NCBI RefSeq assembly: GCF_014192415.1 | Contig: NZ_JACHXY010000003.1 | Span: forward strand, 184,227-248,226 | Direction: 5' to 3' | Origin: Microbacterium proteolyticum | GTDB lineage: Bacteria; Actinomycetota; Actinomycetes; Actinomycetales; Microbacteriaceae | Length of the DNA stretch: 64,000 nt | In this document: positions 25,250 to 34,818 of the stretch, one piece after another | Position numbering within the stretch: the stretch's first letter is position 1 | How the letters are laid out: the number at the start of each line of letters is the position of its first letter | Position numbers and translations under genes: made by a program | Notes under the pieces: model-generated | The model's database searches: none | The model's input: only the letters and a program-made list of their open reading frames with translations | Told to the model about the DNA's origin: nothing

Positions 25250-27444
25250 TCGTCCGCCCCTTCGAGCATCGAGCGGAGCCGACCGGCGATGCCGTCGGTG
25301 TCCAGCTCCGCGCGGGTGGTCACCGTCAAGGTGATCTTCTCGCCGTAGACCGCGGCGAACACCGCGAGTTCGTCCCTGCGGTCCGAGGCCGGCAGCACGA
25401 TGAAGCGCTCCACGACATCCCCGGAGAAGAACCTCGGCTCGCGCGACCACGGCACCAGCGTCACGTACCCGATCGAGCGACCGCGCGGCTGCTCCTCGAC
25501 GGCCAGGCCGCGCGCGAACGCCGCGACCTGGGAACGCACCGACGCGATGACCTCGGGCAGGCCCGACGACGGCGCCCCGTGCGCGCGGAGCATCTCGACG
25601 TGGTTGCGGATGGCGCGCTCGCCCTTCTTGCGACGTGACACCGGCACCATCACGTCGATGCCGTCACGGTCGTCGTCGACCGCGCACATGGCGGCTGCGA
25701 CGATGAGGTCGTTCAACGAGCCTCGCAGCTTCGCCGCCCGGCGCGCGGTCGCCGAGGCGTCGACCTCGAAGTAGGTGTCGGTGAACGGAGGGATGAAGCT
25801 CGCACGGAGGTTCCGGCGGGTCGCGTAGACCTCCTTGAGCGGGCGGATGTTGCGTCCGACCACGCGCTTCACCCTCTTCACGACCGGCTTGCGCCAATAC
25901 TCACGCCATGCGGCGGACACGTTCGGCTGCAGCCGCCACCAGTTGCGGGCGGCGTACAGCGGCACGAGCGCGCGCGATGCGGGCGGCCGGGCCGTGCGCG
26001 GCAGCGGTGTCTCCTCGGACACCTCGGATGCCTCGGTGAGCTCGGTGAGACGTTCCATCGCCCACTTGGCATCCCCGTTGGCGTGGTGCATGCGGGCACC
26101 GAAGGCGACCTGACCGGTGGTGAGCAGCGTGAACGTGAAGTCCCAGAGCGGACGGTCGCGCGGGAGCAGGCCGCGGTCCCCCTCGATGAACCACCGCAGG
26201 CGGTCCGTCCCGAGGTCGTGGGTGCCCTCGGGGAAATGCACGTGGTTGCGCAGGTCGAAATCGCTGGCCGGAACCCACGCGGGCGCCGTCATCCCGAGCG
26301 GGGAGTCGATGACGCGCAGCCGGAACTCCGGCACCCGTCGCACGAGCCGATCGACCCCCGCCAGGATCTTCTCCTGGTCGAGCGAGCCGTCGTCCAGGCG
26401 CAGATTGCGACCGCTCAGGACCAGGATGCACCCGGTGTGCATGGTCTCGTACTGGATGTTGGATGCGAGGTGCGTCTCGTCGAGGATGCGGAGCAGCTCG
26501 ACCGACGCACCGGGGGCGGTCGAGGCGTCGACTGCGCGCGACGGTGCACGCGAGACGCTCGCCGACGGGGATGCGGACGCGAACCGTTCGCCGATCACCG
26601 GCGTCCTCCATGCTTGGCGGGCTCCGGTGACGATGCCGTCGAACATGGCGTGCTCGTGTGCCGCCGGCTTCTTGCGGGCGAAGGCCCGCACGATGCGTAC
26701 CACCGAACGCCCCACCAGACGCCAGGCGAGCCGGGTGCCGAGCACGGGATCGATGTGGATCCACTTCGCGATCATCGCGCCCAGCCCCAGGCCGTAGCCC
26801 CGGTGCAGGTTGACGTAGTCCTGACCCTCGCGGGTGTTGTTGTGCCAGACGATGCACGTGGCGTCGTGCACGATGGTCGACCCGGCACGGACGATGCGGA
26901 CGAAGATGTCGAGGTCCTCGGCGCCTGCCCACGGCTTGCCTGCGCCGAGGGCGTCGTCGAAGCCGCCCATCCGCAGGAGCATCTCGCGTCGGAACGCCAT
27001 AACCGCGCCGTGGCCGGCATCGAGTCCCTGTACGGGTGTGCGGTACAGGCGCTGCCGACGGTACGGGGCCTTGGCGGCGGATTCCGATCGATGCAGCATG
27101 CGGCCGGTGACCGCCCCGACCGTCGGATCCTCGAAGTGCGGGAGGACGACGTCGATCCACCCCTCTTCCGGCAGGCAGTCGTCGTCGGTGAAGATCACGA
27201 ACGGACGCGCAGAGGCATGGATGCCGGCGTTGCGCGCGACGGACAATCCGGCGCCGGCGAGCACGTAGACGACGCCGGCTTCCTCCGCGATCTGCCGCGT
27301 CTCGTCCGTGTCGGAGGCGCTGTCGACGACGACGACCTCGGTCTCGGCCGGGGTGGTCTTGCGGATGGCCGCCAGTGCCTCGCGGAGATACCCGGGGCGG
27401 TTGCGGGTGCAGACGATGACAGAGATGTCAGACGGCGTGAGCAT
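25246..27444 (-). CDS. Fusion: GT2 glycosyltransferase plus WS/DGAT-like acyltransferase
   Basis: A 732-residue two-domain protein. Residues 6 to about 215 are a GT2 domain ([19 protein letters not shown]; the DDD metal triad at 87-89; [14 protein letters not shown] as ED region). After a Ser/Ala/Pro-rich linker (about 285-315) comes a wax-ester-synthase/diacylglycerol-acyltransferase-like domain (about 320-732): [11 protein letters not shown] at 451-461 carries HHxxxD of the HHxxxDG active motif, with Ala in place of the final Gly. The C-terminal half shows the family marks [12 protein letters not shown] near 575-587, [26 protein letters not shown] in place of the usual SNVPGP patch, and EKITLTVTT. 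This predicts sugar transfer coupled to acylation, perhaps with a fatty acyl-CoA. ATG 27444 has GGGAGG upstream and overlaps the GT4 gene by 17 nt. Confidence 0.85.
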   Translation of the reverse strand: MLTPSDISVIVCTRNRPGYLREALAAIRKTTPAETEVVVVDSASDTDETRQIAEEAGVVYVLAGAGLSVARNAGIHASARPFVIFTDDDCLPEEGWIDVVLPHFEDPTVGAVTGRMLHRSESAAKAPYRRQRLYRTPVQGLDAGHGAVMAFRREMLLRMGGFDDALGAGKPWAGAEDLDIFVRIVRAGSTIVHDATCIVWHNNTREGQDYVNLHRGYGLGLGAMIAKWIHIDPVLGTRLAWRLVGRSVVRIVRAFARKKPAAHEHAMFDGIVTGARQAWRTPVIGERFASASPSASVSRAPSRAVDASTAPGASVELLRILDETHLASNIQYETMHTGCILVLSGRNLRLDDGSLDQEKILAGVDRLVRRVPEFRLRVIDSPLGMTAPAWVPASDFDLRNHVHFPEGTHDLGTDRLRWFIEGDRGLLPRDRPLWDFTFTLLTTGQVAFGARMHHANGDAKWAMERLTELTEASEVSEETPLPRTARPPASRALVPLYAARNWWRLQPNVSAAWREYWRKPVVKRVKRVVGRNIRPLKEVYATRRNLRASFIPPFTDTYFEVDASATARRAAKLRGSLNDLIVAAAMCAVDDDRDGIDVMVPVSRRKKGERAIRNHVEMLRAHGAPSSGLPEVIASVRSQVAAFARGLAVEEQPRGRSIGYVTLVPWSREPRFFSGDVVERFIVLPASDRRDELAVFAAVYGEKITLTVTTRAELDTDGIAGRLRSMLEGADE

Positions 27445-28609
27445 GCGCACCTCCCGCCGTGGCGCGGTCGCGCGCGGCGTCGTAGCAGCGGACGAGGGTG
27501 TGGGCTGCGGCATCCCAGGTGAGCTCCGGGCCGTGCGCGATCGCGGCGGCGCTCATCCGCGCCAACTCCGCTCGGTCACGCGAGAGCAGGTCGAGGTGCG
27601 CGGCGAGCGCGTCGACGTCTCGGGGCTCGTGGAACAGACCGTGCACGCCGTCGTCCATCAGCGCCCCCGATGCGGTCGAGACGAGGGGGACGCACCCCAT
27701 CGCCTGTGCCTCGTAGGTCACAAGGGCCGACCCTTCTTCGATGGTGGGCAGAAGGAGGACATCGGATGCCGCCAGCGCCGCCTCCACCTGGTGGGTGAAG
27801 CCGACGACCTGGACGCTCGGGTGGGCCAATCTGTCCGCGAGGAAAGCCTCGTATGCCGGGAGCATGCGCCCGACGACCGTGAGGGTCCCTTGCGTGCTCG
27901 CTTCCGACCTCAGCCACGCGTCGAGGGCGTAGTGCAGTCCCTTCCGGGGTTCGCCGAGTCCGACGTACACGGCGCGGAGAGGCGCCGGCGTCGCGGTGCG
28001 GGCCCGCGCGACCCGCGTCCCGGGGCGGAAACCGTACTGGTGACGGAGGATGCGGTCCTCGGCGAAACCGGCGTCGCGGAAGGTCTGCGCGACGAAATCC
28101 GACGGCGCGAGGACGGCGGTCGCCTGCGACCAGTCCGCGCGTTCCATGTCCAGGCGGCGGGCGTTCGCGGTGTGCGCGGTGTCCACCTCGCCCTGCAGGC
28201 CCAGTGTCGCCACCTCCTCGGCGACCACCCGCCACGCGAACTCCGTGTGGGTGTTCGGCGCCTCCCGCACGACGGCGGTCCCGCGCTCGCGCGCCGTCGC
28301 CGCGGTGCGGCCGGGGCCCGTGGGCCACAGATGGACGACGTCGTAGTCCCCGCTCGCCGCGAACCGCGCCGCCCGGGCGTCATGCCACGCGAAAGCACGG
28401 TCACGCCCGATCGCGCGGTGCGGGACCCTCTTGCCTCGAACGGCGAGGGTCTGCGTCACACGCACGTTTGCCGGCACCGGCCGCGCGATGCTCGCCGCCA
28501 CGACGTGCACGTCGTGACCGAGCCGGGCGAGTCCGTCGACCTGGTTCCACGCCGTCCAGCCGATACCTGGCGCCCCGAGTGCATGAGGAAACGAAAAAAG
28601 CACCCGCAT
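27428..28609 (-). CDS. GT4 family glycosyltransferase
   Basis: A protein of about 393 residues, GT-B fold. N-terminal MRVLFSFPHALGAPGIGWTAWNQ and DVHVVAA form the acceptor domain; the C-terminal domain has RAVYVGLGEPRKGLHYALDAW and the catalytic-site ASDVLLLPTIEEGSALVTYEAQAMG (E-x7-E motif). ATG 28609 has GGGGG at 7-8 nt; an ATG two codons upstream (28615) is also possible. First gene of the leftward polysaccharide operon, followed with a 17-nt overlap by the GT2-acyltransferase fusion. Confidence 0.87.
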   Translation of the reverse strand: MRVLFSFPHALGAPGIGWTAWNQVDGLARLGHDVHVVAASIARPVPANVRVTQTLAVRGKRVPHRAIGRDRAFAWHDARAARFAASGDYDVVHLWPTGPGRTAATARERGTAVVREAPNTHTEFAWRVVAEEVATLGLQGEVDTAHTANARRLDMERADWSQATAVLAPSDFVAQTFRDAGFAEDRILRHQYGFRPGTRVARARTATPAPLRAVYVGLGEPRKGLHYALDAWLRSEASTQGTLTVVGRMLPAYEAFLADRLAHPSVQVVGFTHQVEAALAASDVLLLPTIEEGSALVTYEAQAMGCVPLVSTASGALMDDGVHGLFHEPRDVDALAAHLDLLSRDRAELARMSAAAIAHGPELTWDAAAHTLVRCYDAARDRATAGGAHAHAV

Positions 28610-28615
28610 AGACAT

Positions 28616-28892
28616 TGCCCCCGTTTCGAGCAGACATCGAATGCAGACATCGATACCCGCCGGTCTCCTACTGTGGACACGGGGCGGCGGCATTGCAAGT
28701 TGAGTACTTGATGTACACCCGAACGACGCGACGTTGTAACACGTACGAATCGCTAATACCAGAGGTTGCCCGCATACTGTCAAAGTGAGGTCGACCGGTT
28801 CGCCGGTTACGGGGTGTCTCCGGAGATCCTCTCATTCGCCATAGGTGGCTCAAGTTACATCGTCGCCCGGGGGGGCGACTGGAGGGGAAACA
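28616..28892. promoter_or_regulatory. Divergent promoter region of the two main polysaccharide operons
   Basis: A 277-bp gap between divergently read operons, AT-richer than its surroundings. It holds an 11-bp direct repeat GCAGACATCGA (28630-28640 and 28643-28653, 13-bp period), an inverted repeat CAAGT-N5-ACTTG (28696-28710), and TTGTAA followed 17 bp later by TACCAG near 28733-28762 as a weak rightward promoter. The repeats are candidate regulator sites. The rightward gene has a long leader and a good GGAGGGG ribosome site. Confidence 0.45.
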
Positions 28893-29780
28893 ATGGAAAT
28901 TCCGACGTATTTGCGCGTCCTGTGGAGGAGCAAGTGGCTCCTCGTGGTGGGCGCCGTGGTCGCGGCGGTGGCCGCGTTCTTCGCCGGCTTCACCATCACG
29001 AACGGCCAGGTCGAGCCGCGCGCCGAGCAGTCGTACCGCGCCGGCACGACTCTGCTGCTGAACGGCCCCGACCAGCCGCTGTACCAGGCCGTCATCCCCG
29101 GCCAGGAGCTGCAGGAGGGCCAGACCCAGCCGCAGACGGTCGACCTGACCTCGCGCGCCATCCTGTACGCCTACCTCATCAGCGGTCAGGACATGCGCGC
29201 CACGGTGGAGTCGCAGATCGGAACCTTCGCCGAGGAGGAGACGCTCACCGCTCTCCGCCGCACCACGCAGCCCGCGGGTGATGAGTCCTTCGCCGGCCGC
29301 TACGTGCTGCCCATCCTCGAGGTCATCGGCACGGCCTCGACGCCCGAGCGGGCGGAGCAGATCTCCCGCACGGCCGCCCAGACTTTCGAGGCGCAGGTCG
29401 TGTCCGACCAGACCGCCGCGGAAATCCCCGAGGGCAACCGCGTCCTGATCACGACCATCGACCAGAAGCCCGGCGCGGCGCTCGAAGGCTCCAACCCGGC
29501 GATCCCCGTCGTGGTCACCTTCCTCGGCGTCTTCCTGCTCTTCGTGGCGGCGGCGTACATCATCGCCGGTTCCAAGGCCTCCCGTGAGCGCAAGCGCGCC
29601 GCGAAGGCCGCTCGCGATGACGACGCCCCCTCGTCGGCGAAGCTCGACGACGACGCCGACTTCTCCATCGACGACCTCCTGCCGGGCCAGAGCTCCGATT
29701 CCGAGGCGGAGGCCGTCCGCTCCCGAGCGCGCAGCCGCTCCTCCCGCGTCGAGTCCACGACTCTCCGCAGCGACCTCTGA
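28893..29780 (+). CDS. Wzz/YveK-like polysaccharide chain-length protein
   Basis: A 295-residue protein with the topology of polysaccharide co-polymerases: N-terminal MEIPTYLRVLWRSKWLLVVG leading into TM1 (about 15-37), an extracytoplasmic domain (about 38-200) and TM2 near 205-230. The C-terminal tail is charged (Lys/Arg, then Asp/Ser-rich) and has no Walker motifs, so no tyrosine kinase is fused. It should set chain length together with the Wzy-like protein encoded next, 17 bp downstream. GGAGGGG ribosome site before ATG 28893. Confidence 0.82.
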   Translation: MEIPTYLRVLWRSKWLLVVGAVVAAVAAFFAGFTITNGQVEPRAEQSYRAGTTLLLNGPDQPLYQAVIPGQELQEGQTQPQTVDLTSRAILYAYLISGQDMRATVESQIGTFAEEETLTALRRTTQPAGDESFAGRYVLPILEVIGTASTPERAEQISRTAAQTFEAQVVSDQTAAEIPEGNRVLITTIDQKPGAALEGSNPAIPVVVTFLGVFLLFVAAAYIIAGSKASRERKRAAKAARDDDAPSSAKLDDDADFSIDDLLPGQSSDSEAEAVRSRARSRSSRVESTTLRSDL

Positions 29781-29797
29781 ACCCCGAGGCCCCTCCC

Positions 29798-31414
29798 GTG
29801 TCACTGCACACATCGCAGACGCGGGGGCCGCACGATGCTGCCCCCGCGTCGCCTCCTCCCTCACCGGCTCCGGTGACGGAGGACGAGGTGACCCTGCCCG
29901 TGGGCAGGGCGATCCTGGCCGTGGTGATCCTCGTCGCCGTGGCCGCCGTATCCGTCATCTTCCTGCCCCCGGTCGCGGCCGGCGGCGCGATGATCGTCGT
30001 CGCCCTGGCGGTCCTGGCACGGAGGATCCTCACCTCGTGGGTCGGTTGGCTCGGCATCCTCGTCGCCGTGGTGATGTTCATCCCCATCCGGCGCTACGCC
30101 CTGCCCACCCCGCTCCCCTTCCAACTCGAGGCCTACCGTCTCGTGCTGTTCGTGATGTTCGCGGGAATGGTCGCGGCCCTCCTGCTGGACCGCAACCGCA
30201 AGTGGAAGCCCGTCGGTTTCGGCTGGCCGATCGGGATCTTCTTCGTCTCGCTGTTCGTCTCCATCCCGCCGAACGGCACACGGCTCGTCGAGGAGGGCCT
30301 CGCCACGAGCGCCGTGGGTACCCTGGTCAACTGGGTGGTGCTGCTGTCGGTCTTCTACATCGTCCGCCAGATCATCGACACCGAGACCATCGCCATGGGT
30401 CTGCTCACCGCTCTCGTGTGGTGCGGCACGGTCGTGGCGGTCTTCGCCGTCTTCGAGCGCGTGACGCGCATCAACGTCTTCCACCGACTCGAGACCTTCC
30501 TCCCGCTGAACCTGATCTCCGCCGACGGCGAATCGTTCCGCGCCGGTGGCTATCGCTCGTTCGGGTCGTCGCAGCATCCGATCGCCCTGTCGGTGATGTT
30601 CTGCATCCTGATCCCGATCGCCATCTACCTCGCGCGTTACGGCCGGTGGCCCAAGAACGAGTGGACGCGCCGCCTCGTGTACTCGCTCGTCACCCTCGTC
30701 CTGCTGATGGGCGTGCTGGTCGCGGTCTCCCGCACCGCGGTGATCGTGCTGGGCATCATGTTCCTGCTCACCCTCCTGCTGCGGCCATGGCTGGGCATCA
30801 CCCTGCTGGCAATCGGTGTGCCGCTGCTGGCCGTCGGCATGGCGGCCCTCCCGAAGGTCGTCGGCACGCTGGTCCTGTCCTTCCTGGACATCGACGCGCT
30901 CATCGCCTCGCAGCAGACGTCACCGGGTTTCCGCGGTGCCGGTCGATTGGCCGACCTCGGTCCGTCTCTGATCGAGGCGTCGCAGTCTCCGTTCTTCGGA
31001 ACGGGCTTGGGAAGCCGCATCGTCGTGGGTGACGAGCAGAACGCCTACATCCTCGACAATCAGGTGCTCGGTTCGCTCCTCGAGGTCGGAGCCGTCGGCG
31101 TTCTCGGTCTCGCCGTGTTCATCCTCGTTCCGATCCTGATGATGGGCGCCTGGGCATTCACGACGGCGCGGGACGAACCCCGCTACGCGATGCTGGCGTT
31201 CGCGCTGTTCCTGAGCGGAGCCGGCTACGCAGCCGCGCTGTTCTTCTACGACGCGTTCGGTTTCATGCAGACCTTCTTCGTGTACTCCATGCTGCTCGCG
31301 GTCGGCGGGTGGCTGCTCACATCGAGCCCGCCCGCCCTGAGGGCGCGCGCGGCGGGCGAGGGGATGTTCGTCCGGTGGCCCCGTGCAACGGTGTCATCCG
31401 GAGTCGCCGTATGA
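29798..31414 (+). CDS. Wzy-like O-antigen/capsule polymerase
   Basis: A 538-residue integral membrane protein with about 11-12 hydrophobic segments and one large extracytoplasmic loop between the later helices (about 365-415, with FRGAGRLADLGPSLIEASQSPFFGTGLGS), the arrangement and motif typical of O-antigen ligase/polymerase proteins. GTG start at 29798. Polymerises repeat units outside the membrane. Its stop overlaps the next gene by 4 bp. Confidence 0.85.
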   Translation: MSLHTSQTRGPHDAAPASPPPSPAPVTEDEVTLPVGRAILAVVILVAVAAVSVIFLPPVAAGGAMIVVALAVLARRILTSWVGWLGILVAVVMFIPIRRYALPTPLPFQLEAYRLVLFVMFAGMVAALLLDRNRKWKPVGFGWPIGIFFVSLFVSIPPNGTRLVEEGLATSAVGTLVNWVVLLSVFYIVRQIIDTETIAMGLLTALVWCGTVVAVFAVFERVTRINVFHRLETFLPLNLISADGESFRAGGYRSFGSSQHPIALSVMFCILIPIAIYLARYGRWPKNEWTRRLVYSLVTLVLLMGVLVAVSRTAVIVLGIMFLLTLLLRPWLGITLLAIGVPLLAVGMAALPKVVGTLVLSFLDIDALIASQQTSPGFRGAGRLADLGPSLIEASQSPFFGTGLGSRIVVGDEQNAYILDNQVLGSLLEVGAVGVLGLAVFILVPILMMGAWAFTTARDEPRYAMLAFALFLSGAGYAAALFFYDAFGFMQTFFVYSMLLAVGGWLLTSSPPALRARAAGEGMFVRWPRATVSSGVAV

Positions 31415-32247
31415 CACCTCGGATGTCGATCGTCATCCCCGCCCACGACGAGGGCCCCCTGGTGCGCCGCAGCCTGGAGCAGATGCTCCGGGGTGCGGCG
31501 CCCGGGGAGTTCGAGGTCGTCGTGGTGGCCAACGGCTGCTCGGACGACACCGCGGAACAGGCGCGCGCCGTACCCGGCGTCGTCGTCCACGAGATCGCCG
31601 AGGGCTCGAAGATCGCCGCTTTGAACGCCGGCGACGCGCACGCGCGAGTACTCCCCCGCGCCTACATCGATGCCGACGTCGCACTGTCGGTGTCGGCTCT
31701 GCGCGCGATGGCCGACGAGCTGACCGGCACATCGGCGCCGCTCGCGGCGGCTCCGCGCCTCATCGTCGACACGTCGCGGTCGAGCCTGCCCGTACGGTGC
31801 CACTCGCGCGTCTGGGCGGCATCGGCGTATCGATCCCGCGGTCACGTCGGCTCCGGGGTGTACGCGGTCAACGCCGCGGGCCGCGAGCGGTGGGAGACGT
31901 TCCCCGACGTCATCGCCGACGACCGGTTCGTGCAGCTCCGCTTCGCGCCGGACGAGCGCACGACCCTGGCCGACGAGACCTTCACGGTCCACGCTCCCCG
32001 GAACATGCGCGCGCTCGTGCGCCGCGGCGTTCGCATCGAGCTCGGCAACCGGCAACTGCCCAACGACAGCGCCGAACGCGACCGCGGCGGACTCCTCGGG
32101 CGAGTGGTCCGTTCCCCCCGCCTCTGGCTCTCCTTCCCGTTCTACGTGTGGGGATATGCGATGCCCAAGCTCATCGCCCGTCGCCGATCGGCAGGTCCCA
32201 TCGCGTGGGACCGCGACACATCCCTCAGAGAGGCATCACGCCGATGA
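31411..32247 (+). CDS. GT2 family glycosyltransferase
   Basis: A 278-residue GT-A enzyme: MSIVIPAHDEGPLVRRSLEQ, VVVVANGCSDDTAEQAR, and a DADV motif (about residues 88-91) for the metal-sugar nucleotide. A C-terminal amphipathic or hydrophobic patch (LWLSFPFYVWGYAMPKL) suggests membrane contact. Starts and ends with ATGA overlaps, so it is tightly bound to the Wzy-Wzx operon. Confidence 0.85.
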   Translation: MTPRMSIVIPAHDEGPLVRRSLEQMLRGAAPGEFEVVVVANGCSDDTAEQARAVPGVVVHEIAEGSKIAALNAGDAHARVLPRAYIDADVALSVSALRAMADELTGTSAPLAAAPRLIVDTSRSSLPVRCHSRVWAASAYRSRGHVGSGVYAVNAAGRERWETFPDVIADDRFVQLRFAPDERTTLADETFTVHAPRNMRALVRRGVRIELGNRQLPNDSAERDRGGLLGRVVRSPRLWLSFPFYVWGYAMPKLIARRRSAGPIAWDRDTSLREASRR

Positions 32248-33908
32248 CAAGCGACCTCAAACACAAAGCGTCCCGCGGCGCCGCGGTCACCGCGGGCGGC
32301 CTGTGGATCAAGACGGCGCTGCAGCTCATCTCGACGATGCTGCTCGCACGCCTGCTCGACCAGTCGGACTTCGGTCTCGTCGCCATGATCATGGCCATCG
32401 TGGGCGTGGCCGACCTCGTGCGCGACTTCGGCATGACCGGCGCCATCCTCCAGGCCAAGAAGCTCACCGAGGATCAGTGGCGGTCGCTGCTGTGGTTCTC
32501 GGCGCTGCTGGGTACGGTGCTCATGATCGGCATCGCGGCCTGCGCTCCGCTCATCGCCATGCTCTACGGCGAACCCCGCCTGACGATCCTGACCCTCGCC
32601 ATCGCACCGACCCTCCTGATCAACGGCCTCTGCATGCCGCTGCAGGCCTCGGTGCAACGCGACCTGCGTTTCGGGACCCTCGCTCTCATCGACATCGTGG
32701 CGATGGCTGTCGGGGTCGCACTGTCGGTCGTGGCCGCTCTGGTGGGCTTCGGCGTGTGGTCGCTGGTCGTCTTCGCCGGCGCCGGCCAGGTATACCGCCT
32801 GATCGCCCTGTGGATGGCCGCCAAGCCCCGCTGGGGTCGCCCCCGCGTCGGTCGCGACATCCGCCCGCTGCTGACGACGGGCGGAAGCCTCTTCGGTGTG
32901 CAGCTGCTCAACTACGCCTCGCGCAACCTCGACAACGTGGTGATCGGTCAGCAGCTCGGCGCCGCGGCATTGGGTCAGTACTCGCGCGCGTATGCACTGT
33001 TCCTCCTTCCCCAGCAGCAGCTGACGGCCCCCCTGGGCCGGGTCGCCCTGCCCGTGCTGAGCCGTCTGCAGGATGACAGCGAGCGATACCGGCGCTACAT
33101 CAGCAACGCCATGGTGGTCATCGGCTATCTCGCCCTCCCGGTGTACGCGATCGCCGCCGCCGTCGCCCACCCTCTCATCCTGCTGCTCCTGGGGCCGGGA
33201 TGGGACACCGCGGCGGACGCCTTCGCTCTCCTCGCCCTGGCGGGTGTGGCCCAGGCGGTCGGCAACGTCAACGGGTGGATCTACATCACCCTCGGGCGCG
33301 CGCACCGCCAGCTGGTCTACTACCTGATCACGCGCCCGATCGTGATCGCCGCGTTCTTCGTCGGCGTGGCGTGGAACGGCGTGAACGGCCTCGCCCTGCT
33401 GTACGGCCTGGTGACCCTGGCGCTCCTCGTCCCGGGGTTCCTCGTGGCGACCCAGGGCACGTTCCTGCGCAGCGGTCGTGACATCGCTCTCCCCCTCATC
33501 CGCCCCGCGATCGCGGCCGGCCTCGCCTTCGGGGCGTCCTGGACCACCGCGCAGCTGCTCGTCGATTGGCTCGCGATCCTCCAGGTCATCGGCGGCGGTG
33601 TCGCGGGTCTGATCGTCCTCGGCATCCTCTACCTCGTTCCCGGTTACCGGCGCGACTACCGGATGATGCTCGACTTCGTGAAGCAGGCGCGAAAGCCCGC
33701 TCCGCGCAAGCCCGCGTCCGACAAGGCGGCGGATGCCACCCCGTCCGACGACGGCACGGTCGCGCAGCCGACCGCGGCCGAGATCGACCTCGAGGCGACG
33801 CCCGTCGACGCCCCGGCCACCGTTCTCGGCGCCGACGAGCCGTCGGTCGGAGAACTCGAGTCCACCATCGAACAAGAGCAGTCCCGGCGGAAGGACAAAC
33901 GCCCATGA
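32244..33908 (+). CDS. Wzx-like polysaccharide flippase
   Basis: A 554-residue MATE/MOP-superfamily exporter: a conserved N-terminus (KASRGAAVTAGGLWIKTALQL), about twelve to fourteen membrane helices to residue 470, including LLNYASRNLDNVVIGQQLGAAALGQYSRAY, a hallmark of the WzxC/TuaB/AmsL group. The last 80 residues are a cytosolic Ala/Asp/Glu/Pro-rich tail. It should flip the lipid-linked repeat unit. Overlaps both neighbours by 4 bp. Confidence 0.88.
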   Translation: MTSDLKHKASRGAAVTAGGLWIKTALQLISTMLLARLLDQSDFGLVAMIMAIVGVADLVRDFGMTGAILQAKKLTEDQWRSLLWFSALLGTVLMIGIAACAPLIAMLYGEPRLTILTLAIAPTLLINGLCMPLQASVQRDLRFGTLALIDIVAMAVGVALSVVAALVGFGVWSLVVFAGAGQVYRLIALWMAAKPRWGRPRVGRDIRPLLTTGGSLFGVQLLNYASRNLDNVVIGQQLGAAALGQYSRAYALFLLPQQQLTAPLGRVALPVLSRLQDDSERYRRYISNAMVVIGYLALPVYAIAAAVAHPLILLLLGPGWDTAADAFALLALAGVAQAVGNVNGWIYITLGRAHRQLVYYLITRPIVIAAFFVGVAWNGVNGLALLYGLVTLALLVPGFLVATQGTFLRSGRDIALPLIRPAIAAGLAFGASWTTAQLLVDWLAILQVIGGGVAGLIVLGILYLVPGYRRDYRMMLDFVKQARKPAPRKPASDKAADATPSDDGTVAQPTAAEIDLEATPVDAPATVLGADEPSVGELESTIEQEQSRRKDKRP

Positions 33909-34756
33909 AGGCAAGATTCTCCGCGATCGTGACCGGCCTCGCGCTGGTCGCTCTCCTTGCGGGATGCACCGCTCCGACGGCGGCGCCGGCACCTCCGACG
34001 GAAACCGCCGATAGTGACCTGCGCGAGGTCTCCTCGATCGCCGTCGTCGGAGACTCGATGTCGGTGGGCATGGCCGCGTGCGGCTCACGCGATGCGTGCC
34101 CGGAAGCCTCCTGGGCACTCGGGACGGATCCTGCCGTGTCGTCCATCCGCGAACGCCTGGGCGGCGACTCCATCGCTCCCCTCTCGTTGGCTCGTCCGGG
34201 CGCGGTCGTGGCCGACCGGATCACGGCCGTCGAGAAGGCCCAGGGCGAATCGGCCGACCTCGTCCTCGTCGCCGTCGGTACCAACGACGTGTGCACGAGC
34301 AGCATGGACAAGATCACGCCCGTCGACGAGTTCGGGCAGACGTACAGCGAGTTGCTCGCGACGATCCGCGCCGGCGTACCGGACGCACCCATCGTGGCCG
34401 TGTCGCTCCCCGACATCAGCCAGCTGTGGGAAGCGGGTCGAAGCGACCCGAAGATCGTCGGCCTGTGGAATCAGAGCCCGTCCTGCCGCACCCTCCTCGG
34501 TGACGCCGATTCGGATGCCGCGGCGGACGAGGAGCGTCGAGCCTCGGTCATGCAGACCCTCGCCGGCTACAACGCCTCGATCATCGAGGCGTGCGCGGCC
34601 GTGACCGAGTGCACGACCGACGACGGAGCCGTCAACCAGATCACGTTCTCGTTGGACGACATCTCGTCGGCCGACCACTTCCACCCCTCGGCCTCGGGCC
34701 AGGCGAAGGTGGCGGCCGCGGCGTGGCCCGCCGTGCAGAAGGCCCTCGGCGGCTGA
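33905..34756 (+). CDS. SGNH/GDSL-type hydrolase, lipoprotein
   Basis: A 283-residue exported esterase-like protein. Lipobox LVALLAGC at about 14-21, then a short Ala/Pro/Thr linker and an SGNH domain: block I GDSMSVG (catalytic Ser), block III VAVGTNDVC (Asn), and block V SADHFHPSASG (Asp-His). Family members remove or move acyl groups on sugars. As last gene of the Wzz-Wzy-GT2-Wzx operon (4-bp overlap) it probably edits acyl groups of the exported polymer, opposite to the acyltransferases of the locus. A strong hairpin follows. Confidence 0.87.
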   Translation: MKARFSAIVTGLALVALLAGCTAPTAAPAPPTETADSDLREVSSIAVVGDSMSVGMAACGSRDACPEASWALGTDPAVSSIRERLGGDSIAPLSLARPGAVVADRITAVEKAQGESADLVLVAVGTNDVCTSSMDKITPVDEFGQTYSELLATIRAGVPDAPIVAVSLPDISQLWEAGRSDPKIVGLWNQSPSCRTLLGDADSDAAADEERRASVMQTLAGYNASIIEACAAVTECTTDDGAVNQITFSLDDISSADHFHPSASGQAKVAAAAWPAVQKALGG

Positions 34757-34767
34757 CCGCCCGCACT

Positions 34768-34817
34768 CCCCTCCGTCGCGTCCCGACCGGCTGACCGGTC
34801 CGAACGCGACGGAGGGG
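34768..34817. terminator. Terminator between the two convergent polysaccharide operons
   Basis: A 13-bp stem (34768-34780 with 34805-34817) enclosing a second small hairpin (34785-34800). Confidence 0.65.
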
Positions 34818-34818
34818 G

